Below are positions 37,440 through 45,456 of a DNA stretch of 64,000 nt, piece after piece. The DNA is from Janthinobacterium sp. GW456P (lineage in GTDB: Bacteria; Pseudomonadota; Gammaproteobacteria; Burkholderiales; Burkholderiaceae_D), in assembly GCF_002127655.1 (NCBI RefSeq), contig NZ_NEHB01000029.1:26470-90469 (forward strand). Reading direction: 5' to 3'. How positions within the stretch are numbered: position 1 is the stretch's first letter; the number at the start of each line of letters is the position of its first letter. Made by a program: the position numbers and the translations under genes. The notes beneath the pieces were generated by a model, which was given only the letters and a program-made list of their open reading frames with translations, had not been told where the DNA came from and did no database searches.

Positions 37440-37853
37440 TCAGGCCAGCATTTCAACGGCCGGGTATAACTCATGGTCTTCGCGGCGCATGCGCTGGAAC
37501 AGCGCGTGCAGCACGGTATTGGCTTCGCTGCGGAAGGCGTCCGGCTCGGCCGCCAGGCGCACGGGCGTATTCCAGCGGCCGGCGAAATCGAGGTAGGCGC
37601 CGGCGATGCCGTGCATCTCGTTTTCGTACTGGCGCCCCAGCTGGGCCACTTTGGCCACGCCGCACGCTTGCGCCGCCGGGTACAGGTAGCGCTGCTCGAC
37701 GGCCAGGTGCAGCTTGATCAAGCCGCTCATGGCGACGATCTGTTCGGCGATGGCCTGCGCCTGCGCGGCCACACCGCCGCGCGCCAGCCGGCGCAAGTCG
37801 TCGATGGCGGACAGGATGGCCAGGTGCTGCTGTTTGAATTTGTCGATATTCAT
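37440..37853 (-). CDS. hemerythrin-domain protein (NO/oxygen-responsive di-iron protein)
   Basis: 137 aa. A four-helix hemerythrin-like fold is suggested by FKQQHLAILSAID near the start, KLHLAVEQRYLYPAA in the middle and REDHELYPAVEML at the end, supplying His and Glu ligands for a di-iron site. It lacks the ScdA_N region of YtfE/RIC. It is the first gene of an operon with hmp, under an NsrR operator, so a role in NO or iron-sulfur damage response fits. Exact activity (repair, NO binding, oxygen sensing) is open. Confidence 0.85.
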   Translation of the reverse strand: MNIDKFKQQHLAILSAIDDLRRLARGGVAAQAQAIAEQIVAMSGLIKLHLAVEQRYLYPAAQACGVAKVAQLGRQYENEMHGIAGAYLDFAGRWNTPVRLAAEPDAFRSEANTVLHALFQRMRREDHELYPAVEMLA

Positions 37854-37880
37854 GGCGTGTTTCTCTTGTTGAGTGTTGCC

Positions 37881-37909
37881 AGTGTAGCGGAATCCGCTTA
37901 AACATGCAA
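37881..37909 (-). promoter_or_regulatory. sigma-70 promoter of the hemerythrin-hmp operon
   Basis: On the minus strand TTGCAT (37909-37904), 17-base spacer, TACACT (37886-37881). The -35 lies inside the NsrR box, so bound repressor would block polymerase. Confidence 0.75.
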
Positions 37910-37923
37910 ACTATATGCATCTT
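37901..37923. promoter_or_regulatory. NsrR box
   Basis: On the minus strand AAGATGCATATAG followed by TTTGCATGTT matches about 18 of 23 positions of the NsrR consensus (AAGATGCAT-type inverted repeat). It lies about 50 bp before the hemerythrin gene and covers the promoter -35. Confidence 0.82.
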
Positions 37924-38021
37924 TAAGATGCCAGGTGAAGACGTCAATGTTTCCGTCAGGAATGTGCATCGACATGCGCCACTATGTGCGGCACAGAACA
38001 CAAGCTGCGGCCACCTCTGCC

Positions 38022-38027
38022 TATAAT
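38022..38027 (+). promoter_or_regulatory. candidate -10 element of the stressosome operon
   Basis: TATAAT 66 bp before the rsbR start. No good -35 at 16-18 bases, so an activator or alternative holoenzyme may be needed. Confidence 0.45.
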
Positions 38028-38092
38028 TTATTCATCACAGCGCGCGCCCGTTTGCGGCCGTGCCGCACCCTCCACTCCAGACAAGGATGAGC

Positions 38093-38971
38093 ATGAAAAA
38101 CAAAGCGGGCATGGGCCAGGCGCAGCAACTGGCCGGCATCATCAACGAACACCACACGGAACTGCTGGACGGCTGGATGGCCGGCCTGATCGCCCGCCTG
38201 GTGCGGCGCGACAAGATCGCCGAAAACGAGCTGCGCCAGCAGGCGTCGCAATTTTTGCCGCTGCTGGCGGGCGCGCTGGAAAGCGGCGACTCGTTCGACC
38301 TCGAGGGCGGCGCCTGGGACGATACGCGCCAGCTGCTGGCCGAAATATCGCAGTCGCGCGTGCGCCAGGGCTATTCGCCGATCGACACGGCCAGCTTCAT
38401 GTTCGCCCTGAAGGAGCCGCTGTTCACCTACCTGCGCAAGGCAATCACGGCGCAGCCGGAGCAGCTGGGCGACGCCATCGTCAGCACCAGCAAACTGTTC
38501 GACGAGCTGGGCCTGCTGACCATCGCCATCTACCAGAAGGCGCGCGAACAGGTGATATTGCGCCAGCAGCAGGAATTGCTGGAACTGTCCACCCCGGTGG
38601 TGCAGCTGTGGCAAAACGTGCTGGCCCTTCCCCTGATCGGCACCCTCGACAGCGCACGCACGCAGGTGGTGATGGAAAGCCTGCTGCAAAAGATCGTCGA
38701 CACGGGCGCCCTGATCGCCATCATCGACATCACGGGCGTGCCCACGGTCGACACCCTGGTGGCGCAGCACCTGCTGAAAACCATCGCCGCCGCGCGCCTG
38801 ATGGGCGCCGACTGCATCATCAGCGGCATCCGCCCGCAGATCGCGCAAACCATCGTGCACCTGGGCGTCAACCTGGAAGACGTGATGACCAAGGCCACCC
38901 TGGCCGACGCCTTCGTCGTGGCCCTGAAACGCACGGGTTCCAGCATCACCTACCAGCAGCAACAACACTGA
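38093..38971 (+). CDS. rsbR: RsbR-type stressosome protein
   Basis: 292 aa. The start at 38093 has AAGGA five bases before it; an ATG six bases earlier would be too close to that site. The N-terminal 160 residues are helical (RsbRD_N-like: LLDGWMAGLIARLVRR and YSPIDTASFMFALKEPLFTYL) and differ from the Bacillus non-haem globin, so the sensed signal probably differs. The C-terminal STAS domain has IIDITGVPTVDTLVAQHLLKT and GIRPQIAQTIVHLGV; Thr221 corresponds to the phosphorylated threonine of Bacillus RsbR. First gene of a six-gene stressosome operon; rsbS begins seven bases after its stop. Confidence 0.92.
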   Translation: MKNKAGMGQAQQLAGIINEHHTELLDGWMAGLIARLVRRDKIAENELRQQASQFLPLLAGALESGDSFDLEGGAWDDTRQLLAEISQSRVRQGYSPIDTASFMFALKEPLFTYLRKAITAQPEQLGDAIVSTSKLFDELGLLTIAIYQKAREQVILRQQQELLELSTPVVQLWQNVLALPLIGTLDSARTQVVMESLLQKIVDTGALIAIIDITGVPTVDTLVAQHLLKTIAAARLMGADCIISGIRPQIAQTIVHLGVNLEDVMTKATLADAFVVALKRTGSSITYQQQQH

Positions 38972-38978
38972 GGCGCCT

Positions 38979-39341
38979 ATGGAAAGAATCCCCATTTTAC
39001 GCATGGGCCGGCTGCTGCTGGTGACGATCCAGGTGGACATGCATGACCGCCTGGCGATGACCCTGCAGGACGACCTGACCACCCGCATCGTGACGGACCG
39101 CGCCACGGGCGTGCTGATCGACATTTCCGCGCTCGACATCGTCGACTCCTTCATCGGCCGCATGATCAGCAACACGGCGGCGATGGCGAAAATCCTCGAC
39201 GCGCGCACCGTCGTCGTCGGCATGCAGCCGGCAGTCGCCATCACCCTGGTGGAGCTGGGGCTGCCCCTGGAAGGCGTGAGCACGGCGCTCAACGTGGAGC
39301 TGGGCATCAAGCTGCTGGAACGGAGCGGCGCATGCGCATGA
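38979..39341 (+). CDS. rsbS: RsbS-type STAS scaffold protein
   Basis: 120 aa single STAS domain. It has LLVTIQVDMHD, then LIDISALDIVDSFIGRMI with the conserved phosphorylatable serine at residue 57, then VVVGMQPAVAITLVELG. In Bacillus RsbS and RsbR build the stressosome shell that sequesters RsbT until RsbT phosphorylates them. It lies seven bases after rsbR and ten before the RsbT-like gene. Confidence 0.94.
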   Translation: MERIPILRMGRLLLVTIQVDMHDRLAMTLQDDLTTRIVTDRATGVLIDISALDIVDSFIGRMISNTAAMAKILDARTVVVGMQPAVAITLVELGLPLEGVSTALNVELGIKLLERSGACA

Positions 39342-39351
39342 CGGGGGCGCC

Positions 39352-39798
39352 GTGCTAGGCGCGCAGGCACAGGAACGGGCGCAGGCGGGGGCGCAACAGA
39401 TGCAGCAGATCCTGCCCCTGCACAGCGACGAAGACGTCGTTCGCTTGCGCAAGCAGGTGCGCGACAGCATGGTCGCCATGGGTTTTGGCCTGATCGAACA
39501 GACCAAGATCATCACGGCGGCCAGCGAACTGGCGCGCAACACCCTGCGCTACGGCGGCGGAGGCGAAGCGCGTATCGCGCGCGTCTGCGATGGCGCGCGG
39601 CAGGGACTGGAACTGCGCTTTGTCGATGCGGGACCGGGCATCGAGGATATTCCCCTGGCGCTGACCGATGGCTATACCAGCGGCGGCGGGCTGGGACTGG
39701 GGCTGGGCGGCGCCAAGCGCCTGGCCGACGCATTTCACATCGACACGGCGCCCGGCGCGGGCACCACCGTCACCATCGCGAAATGGAAGCTGTTTTGA
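39352..39798 (+). CDS. rsbT: RsbT-type serine kinase / switch protein
   Basis: 148 aa from a GTG at 39352; the ATGs just upstream are in a frame that stops. It is a GHKL ATPase with N-box ASELARNTLRYGGGG, G1 VDAGPGI and G2 GGGLGLGLGGAKRL. It should phosphorylate RsbS and RsbR and then leave the complex to act on a partner. In Bacillus that partner is RsbU; no RsbU is found here, and the downstream fusions carry related ATPase domains instead. Its end overlaps the next gene by 16 bases. Confidence 0.92.
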   Translation: MLGAQAQERAQAGAQQMQQILPLHSDEDVVRLRKQVRDSMVAMGFGLIEQTKIITAASELARNTLRYGGGGEARIARVCDGARQGLELRFVDAGPGIEDIPLALTDGYTSGGGLGLGLGGAKRLADAFHIDTAPGAGTTVTIAKWKLF

Positions 39799-40889
39799 AC
39801 CACCAGGAATCACAGCCTGACATTCTCAGGCAAAGAAGTTTTCCCATCGGCGAACCGAGCGAGATCGCCGCGGCCCGCCGCGCCGGCAACGAACTGGCGC
39901 GCCGCATCGGCTTCGACGACGTGCGCACGGGCCAGCTGGCCATCATCATCAGCGAGGCGGCCACCAATATCGTCAAGCACGCGCAGCGCGGCGAAATCCT
40001 GCTGCGCAAGGTGCTGCGCGGCGGCACCAGCGGCATCGAAGTGCTGGCCATCGACAACGGTCCCGGCATGAGCAATGTGCGCCAGCACATGCAGGACGGC
40101 CATTCCACCACGGGCACCTACGGCGTGGGACTGGGCGCGATACGCCGCCTGAGCCAGGAATTCGACCTGTACACGGCGCCCGGCAAGGGGACGGTGCTGA
40201 TGATGGTGGTGTGGGGCCAGCACGCCAGCAGCGCCATTCCCGCCCATCCGAACTGGCGCATCGGCGCCGTATGCCTGCCGCTGGCCTCGGAACAGGTGTG
40301 CGGCGACGCCTGGAACGTCGTGTGCGAAGGCCATGAACTGAGCCTGATGGTGGCCGATGGCCTGGGCCACGGTCCGCTGGCGGCGCGCGCGTCGGAACGC
40401 GCCAGCGCGCTTCTGGAACACGACACGCCCGGCCTGCCGCCCCTGCCCGCTCCTTTCATCGAACTGGCCCACGGCGCCCTGCGCACCACGCGCGGCGCGG
40501 CCATGGCGGTGGCGCATATCGACAGCGCGCGCCGCGAATTGCGCTTTGCCGGCGTGGGCAACATCGCGGCCTGCGCCTTCGATGCGCAGCAGCGCCGGCA
40601 TCTGCTGTCACATAACGGCATCGTCGGCAGCAACCTGCGCAAGGTGCAGGAATTTTGCTATCCGTGGCAGCTGGGCACGACCTTGATCATGCACTCGGAC
40701 GGCTTGCACACGCGCTGGGACCTGGAACAGTATCCGGGCCTGGCGCAATGCCACCCCAGCCTCGTCGCCGCCGTGCTGTACCGCGATTTTGCGCGCGGGC
40801 GCGACGATGTCACGGTGGTGGTGCTGCGCGAGCATGAGGAATACCTGGCTGTAACAGCAGAAACAGCAGAAAGGACAGGTGGGGCATGA
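39783..40889 (+). CDS. fusion of RsbT-like ATPase and RsbX/SpoIIE-type phosphatase
   Basis: 368 aa. The first 145 residues are a second GHKL ATPase, with SEAATNIVKHAQRG, DNGPGMSNV and YGVGLGAIRRL. Residues about 165-360 are a PP2C-like SpoIIE domain, with CGDAWNVV, VADGLGHGPLAARAS, GVGNIAAC, TTLIMHSDGLHTRW and a final GRDDVTVVVLRE, so metal-binding aspartates are present. In Bacillus, RsbX resets the stressosome by removing phosphates from RsbS/RsbR, and this protein is the likely counterpart. It overlaps rsbT by 16 bases and the next gene by four, so all are co-translated. Confidence 0.9.
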   Translation: MEAVLNHQESQPDILRQRSFPIGEPSEIAAARRAGNELARRIGFDDVRTGQLAIIISEAATNIVKHAQRGEILLRKVLRGGTSGIEVLAIDNGPGMSNVRQHMQDGHSTTGTYGVGLGAIRRLSQEFDLYTAPGKGTVLMMVVWGQHASSAIPAHPNWRIGAVCLPLASEQVCGDAWNVVCEGHELSLMVADGLGHGPLAARASERASALLEHDTPGLPPLPAPFIELAHGALRTTRGAAMAVAHIDSARRELRFAGVGNIAACAFDAQQRRHLLSHNGIVGSNLRKVQEFCYPWQLGTTLIMHSDGLHTRWDLEQYPGLAQCHPSLVAAVLYRDFARGRDDVTVVVLREHEEYLAVTAETAERTGGA

Positions 40890-42709
40890 CACAACGCATA
40901 TTGACAGCCCATATCGGCAGCGAACTCGACGTGGTGGGTGCACGTCAGCGCGCGCGGCAGATCGCCGCCCTGTGCGGCTTCGGCGTGCAGGACCAGGTGC
41001 GCATCGCCACGGCCGTGTCGGAACTGGCGCGCAACGTCTACAACTACGCGGGCAGCGGCAAGGTGCATTTCGCCATCGATGGCCAGACGGCGCCGCAGGT
41101 GCTCAGCATCCGCATCGAGGACCAGGGGCCCGGCATCGCGCAGCTCGACCGGATACTGGCCGGCACCTACCGCTCGCCCACCGGCATGGGCCAGGGCATC
41201 CTGGGCGCCCAGCGCCTGATGGACCGCTGCCACATCCGCAGCACGCCGGGCGAAGGCACGCAGATCACCCTGCACAAGCTGTTCCCGCGCGACGCGCCCC
41301 TGCTGGACGGAAGCATGATCGGCGCACTGTCCGGCAGCCTGCAGGCGCTGCCCTCCGATATCACGCTGTCCGAAGTGCAGCAGCAGAACCGCGAACTCCT
41401 GACCACGCTGGCCGAACTGAAAACGCGCCAGGACGATTTGCTGCAGCTGACGCGCGAACTGGAAGACACCAACCGGGGCGTGGTGGCGCTGTTCGCGGAA
41501 CTCGATGAAAAGGCCGACCACCTGCGCCGCGCCGACCAGATGAAATCGCGCTTCCTGTCGAACATGAGCCATGAATTCCGCACCCCGCTCAGCTCCATCC
41601 GCGCGCTGTCCAAGCTGCTGCTCGACCGCATCGACGGCGAACTGTCCGAGGAACAGGAAAAGCAGGTGCTGTTCATCCTGCAAAGCGCCGTCAGCCTGAG
41701 CGACCTGGTGAACGACCTGCTGGACCTGGCCAAGATCGAGGCGGGCAAGGTCGACGTGCATGCCAACAGCTTCCAGGTGGCCGACCTGTTCAGCGCCCTG
41801 CGCGGCATGCTGCGCCCGCTGCTGGTGTCCGATACGCTCACGCTCACCTTCCTCGACCCCGATCCGGCGCTGCATATCCACACGGATGAAGGCAAGCTGT
41901 CGCAAATCCTGCGCAACTTCATTTCCAACGCCCTGAAGTTCACCGAGGCCGGCGCCATCATCGTCAGCGCCACGCCACTGCCGGAGCAGGACGCGATCCG
42001 CTTTTCCGTCTCCGACACGGGCCTGGGCATCGATGCCGAAGACGTGCAGCTGATCTTCGAGGAATTCAGCCAGGTGGAAAACCACATGCAGCGCAAGGTC
42101 AAGGGCACGGGCCTGGGCCTGCCCCTGTGCCGCAACCTGGCCACCCTGCTCAATGGCACGGTGTCCGTGGAAAGCACGCCGGGCCACGGTTCCCTGTTTT
42201 CCGTGGTCCTGCCCACCAGCTACCATGCGCCCGAAGGCAGCCTGCCGCCGAGCGCGCCGGCCAACGACAATGGCAACGACCAGCGCATCGGCGTGCTGGT
42301 GGTGGAAGACAATCCGCCCGTGCGCCTGCTGTATGAAAAATTTTTGGCCGGCAGCGAATTTCGCGTGGTGACCGCGCGCAGCGTGCGCGAGGCGCAGGAG
42401 CGCTGGGAACAGCAGCGCCCTGCCGCCGTCATCCTCGACATCCTGCTGCACGGCGAAACGGCCTGGCACTGGCTGGCCGAACTGAAAAACGACCCGCTGC
42501 GGCGCCAGGTGCCCGTCATCGTCGCCACCGAGATCGACGACGTGCGCAAGGGCCTGGCCCTGGGCGCCGACGCCTATTACGTCAAGCCGCTGCTGCGCCA
42601 GCAATTGCTGGCGACCCTGCGCGCACTGATCGGCAACCAACATCACCGGCAAGAGCCGGTTCCGCCGCAAGGCACAACCACCTGGGACAATGCGCATGCT
42701 ACCGGATAA
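40886..42709 (+). CDS. fusion of RsbT-like ATPase, histidine kinase and receiver
   Basis: 607 aa, soluble, no membrane helix. Residues 1-130 form an RsbT/RsbW-like GHKL domain (VSELARNVYNYAGSG, DQGPGI, GQGILGAQRLMD). A coiled coil at about 155-215 follows (QQQNRELLTTLAELKTRQDD). HisKA has SHEFRTPLSS (His229), HATPase has NALKFTEAG, SDTGLGI and GTGLGLPL, and a C-terminal receiver has ILDILLHGE (Asp518) and YYVKP. The coiled coil is the kind of linker that passes a stressosome signal to the kinase. It starts four bases inside the phosphatase gene. The domain order is unusual and makes the kinase a probable stressosome output. Confidence 0.93.
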   Translation: MTQRILTAHIGSELDVVGARQRARQIAALCGFGVQDQVRIATAVSELARNVYNYAGSGKVHFAIDGQTAPQVLSIRIEDQGPGIAQLDRILAGTYRSPTGMGQGILGAQRLMDRCHIRSTPGEGTQITLHKLFPRDAPLLDGSMIGALSGSLQALPSDITLSEVQQQNRELLTTLAELKTRQDDLLQLTRELEDTNRGVVALFAELDEKADHLRRADQMKSRFLSNMSHEFRTPLSSIRALSKLLLDRIDGELSEEQEKQVLFILQSAVSLSDLVNDLLDLAKIEAGKVDVHANSFQVADLFSALRGMLRPLLVSDTLTLTFLDPDPALHIHTDEGKLSQILRNFISNALKFTEAGAIIVSATPLPEQDAIRFSVSDTGLGIDAEDVQLIFEEFSQVENHMQRKVKGTGLGLPLCRNLATLLNGTVSVESTPGHGSLFSVVLPTSYHAPEGSLPPSAPANDNGNDQRIGVLVVEDNPPVRLLYEKFLAGSEFRVVTARSVREAQERWEQQRPAAVILDILLHGETAWHWLAELKNDPLRRQVPVIVATEIDDVRKGLALGADAYYVKPLLRQQLLATLRALIGNQHHRQEPVPPQGTTTWDNAHATG

Positions 42710-44213
42710 CAACAGCGATGCTCTGATCCTGAACGTCGATGACAGCGATGGCGCACGCTACGCCAAATCGCGCATCCTCAAACGGGCCGGATTCAAGGTC
42801 ATCGAAGCCTCGAACGGGGGCGACGCGCTGCTGCGCGCCCGCCAGGATCGCCCGAACCTGATCCTCCTCGACGTCAAACTGCCCGACATCAACGGCCTGG
42901 AAGTGTGCCGCCAATTGAAGGGCGGCACCGAGACGAACACCATCCTGGTGCTGCAGACGTCCGCTTCCTGCATCGGCACGGCCGACAAGATCCGCGCCTT
43001 GGACGGCGGCGCCGACAACTACCTGGTCGAGCCGATCGAGGCCGACGAACTGATCGCCAACGTCAAGGCGCTGCTGCGCCTGGGGCGGGTCGAACGCGCG
43101 CTGCGCGACGTGGACCGCCGCAAGGATGAATTCCTGGCCACCCTGGCGCACGAATTGCGCAACCCGCTGGGCCCCATCCGCACGGCGCTGGCCCTGCTGT
43201 GCAAGCTCGACCCCGTCGTGCCGGCCGTGCAGGACAATGCGCGCCGCACCATCGGCCGCCACACGGACCACCTGGTGCGCCTGGTGGACGACCTGCTCGA
43301 CGTGTCGCGCATTTCGCAAGGCAAGATCTCGCTGCAGTGGGAAAGCGTGAGCCTGGCCAGCGTCATCCGCAGCGCGCTGGAGACGAGTTCGCACAGCGTC
43401 GAAGCGCGCGGCCATGCGCTCGACGTGCATCTGCCCAAGGAAGAACTGTGGGTCTGCGGCGACGCCGTGCGCCTGTCGCAGATCGTCGCCAACCTGCTGC
43501 TCAACGCGGCCAAGTTTACGGCGCCGGGTGGGCGCATCGCGATTTCCGCCGTGCGCGAAGGCGACAACGTGCATATACGCCTGAGCGACAACGGCATCGG
43601 CATCGCCGCCGCCAGCATCGACAGCATCTTCGGCCTGTTCGAGCAGAGCGGCCACTCGCCCGACCGGGTGCAGGACGGCCTGGGCATCGGCCTGTCGCTG
43701 GTGCGCAACCTGGTGACCTTGCACGGCGGCCAGGTCAGCGTGCGCAGCCCCGGCGTGGGGCTGGGCAGCACCTTCGAAGTGATCCTGCCGCTCGACGCCA
43801 ACGTGCCCGTGGCTGCGGCCGCGCCGGCGCCCGAGGCGGCCAGCGGCGGCAGTCAGCGCATCCTCGTCGTCGACGACAACCGCGATGCGGCCGACACCCT
43901 GGCGGAACTGCTGGAAATGTATGGCCACACGGTGCGCACGGCCTACACGGGTGCGCAAGCGACCGAACGCACCCTGGAATTCAAGCCCGACATCGTCTTT
44001 CTCGACATCGGCCTGCCCGACATGAGCGGCTACGACGTGGCCGTCAAACTGCGCCAGCTGCCGATCCCGCAGCAGTTCCAGCTCGTCGCGCTGACAGGCT
44101 ACGGCCAGGAACACGACCGCCAGGCGGCCCTGGCGTCGGGTTTCAACGAGCACTTCGCCAAGCCCATCGACTTCGGCAAGCTGGCCATGCTGGGGCTGCA
44201 TATCACACCATGA
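42696..44213 (+). CDS. REC-HisKA-HATPase-REC hybrid kinase/response regulator
   Basis: 505 aa from the ATG at 42696, preceded by GGGA at good spacing; an ATG at 42690 is possible. The first receiver has LILLDVKLPDINGLE (Asp59), HisKA has LAHELRNPLGPI (His152), HATPase has NLLLNAAKF, SDNGIGI and GLGIGLSLV, and a second receiver has IVFLDIGLPDMSG (Asp437) with FAKPID. There is no DNA-binding or GGDEF output, so the final target is encoded elsewhere. It overlaps the preceding gene by 14 bases and ends the stressosome operon. Confidence 0.94.
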   Translation: MLPDNNSDALILNVDDSDGARYAKSRILKRAGFKVIEASNGGDALLRARQDRPNLILLDVKLPDINGLEVCRQLKGGTETNTILVLQTSASCIGTADKIRALDGGADNYLVEPIEADELIANVKALLRLGRVERALRDVDRRKDEFLATLAHELRNPLGPIRTALALLCKLDPVVPAVQDNARRTIGRHTDHLVRLVDDLLDVSRISQGKISLQWESVSLASVIRSALETSSHSVEARGHALDVHLPKEELWVCGDAVRLSQIVANLLLNAAKFTAPGGRIAISAVREGDNVHIRLSDNGIGIAAASIDSIFGLFEQSGHSPDRVQDGLGIGLSLVRNLVTLHGGQVSVRSPGVGLGSTFEVILPLDANVPVAAAAPAPEAASGGSQRILVVDDNRDAADTLAELLEMYGHTVRTAYTGAQATERTLEFKPDIVFLDIGLPDMSGYDVAVKLRQLPIPQQFQLVALTGYGQEHDRQAALASGFNEHFAKPIDFGKLAMLGLHITP

Positions 44214-44260
44214 GCGCACCATGAGCGGGGTAGCCGGCTGCCTGTTGCCGAGGCGTCGGC

Positions 44261-44266
44261 TATAAT
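44261..44266 (+). promoter_or_regulatory. -10 element of the metallophosphoesterase gene
   Basis: Consensus TATAAT 65 bp before the start codon, with no clear -35. Confidence 0.5.
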
Positions 44267-44331
44267 CGGCGGCCGGCGATGGCGCCGCATCGCCCGCGCC
44301 GCGCCGGGCGCCCCACCATTGGAACGATCAC

Positions 44332-45453
44332 ATGAAAACCCGCACGCCGCTGCTGCGCATCACCATGATACTGGGCGCCCTGCACGCCCTGCTCGGCTGG
44401 CTGCTGCTGCCTGCGCTGCCCGTCGGCCTGGCCGGCTGGCTGCTGGGTGGCGCCGTCTTGCTGGCCTCGACCATGCTGATGCCGATGACCATCTTCGCCC
44501 GCGCCGTCACCAACGACATGCGCCTGGCCGACCGCTTGAGCTGGGCCGGCTCGCTGTGCATGGGCTTTTTTTCCTCGCTGTTCGTGCTCACCATGCTGCG
44601 CGAACTGATGCTGCTGGTTCCCGCCGCCCGCCCGCATGCCCAGGCGTCCGCCGTGCTTGTCCTGCTCCTGGCGCTGCTGGCCACCATCCTTGGCTTCATC
44701 AATGCCCGCCGTGTGGCGCGCGTGCGCGAAGTGACGGTGCCGGTTACCGGCCTGCCGGCCGCCCTGCAGGGCTTCAGCATCGTGCAGCTGAGCGACATCC
44801 ACGTGGGCGCCACCATCAAGCGCGCTTATGTGGAAGCCATCGTCGCGCGCGCCAACGGTCTGCAGGCGGACCTCATCGCCATCACGGGCGACGTCGTCGA
44901 CGGCACGGTGGCGCAACTGGGCAGCCATACCGCGCCGCTGGGCGCGCTGCGCGCGCGCCATGGCGTCTTCCTCGTCACGGGCAACCACGAATATTATTCG
45001 GGCGCCGCGCCGTGGGTGGCGGAATTTCGCCGCCTGGGCCTGCGCGTGCTGCTGAACGAACATGCGGTGCTCGAGCACGAGGGCGCGCGCCTGGCGCTGG
45101 CCGGCGTGACCGACTTCAATGCCGGCGCCTTCGATCCGGCCCAGAAAAGCGACCCGCAAGCGGCCATCGCCGGCGCGCCGGCCGATATCCCCCGCATCCT
45201 GCTGGCGCACCAGCCGCGCAGCGCGCCCGAGGCGGAAGCGGCCGGTTACGACCTGCAATTGTCGGGCCACACGCACGGAGGCCAGTTCTGGCCGTGGAAT
45301 CTGTTCGTGCCGCTGCAGCAGCCGTACGTGGCGGGCCTGCACCGGCGCGGCCGCCTGTGGATCTATGTCAGCCGCGGCACGGGCTACTGGGGCCCGCCCA
45401 AGCGCATCGGCGCGCCGGCGGAGATTACGCGACTCAGGCTGGTGGCGGCGTAA
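44332..45453 (+). CDS. membrane-anchored metallophosphoesterase (YkuE-like)
   Basis: 373 aa. Four N-terminal hydrophobic helices (about residues 9-125) anchor a calcineurin-like phosphoesterase domain with the metal-ligand motifs QLSDIHVG, ITGDVVDG, VTGNHEYYSG, LLAHQPRSAPEA and LSGHTHGGQF. All five expected motif blocks are present. Proteins of this type act on lipid-linked or nucleotide phosphates at the membrane (for example UDP-diacylglucosamine hydrolases); the substrate here is unknown. It has its own -10 upstream and is unrelated to the stressosome operon by spacing (118 bp). Confidence 0.93.
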   Translation: MKTRTPLLRITMILGALHALLGWLLLPALPVGLAGWLLGGAVLLASTMLMPMTIFARAVTNDMRLADRLSWAGSLCMGFFSSLFVLTMLRELMLLVPAARPHAQASAVLVLLLALLATILGFINARRVARVREVTVPVTGLPAALQGFSIVQLSDIHVGATIKRAYVEAIVARANGLQADLIAITGDVVDGTVAQLGSHTAPLGALRARHGVFLVTGNHEYYSGAAPWVAEFRRLGLRVLLNEHAVLEHEGARLALAGVTDFNAGAFDPAQKSDPQAAIAGAPADIPRILLAHQPRSAPEAEAAGYDLQLSGHTHGGQFWPWNLFVPLQQPYVAGLHRRGRLWIYVSRGTGYWGPPKRIGAPAEITRLRLVAA

Positions 45454-45456
45454 GCT

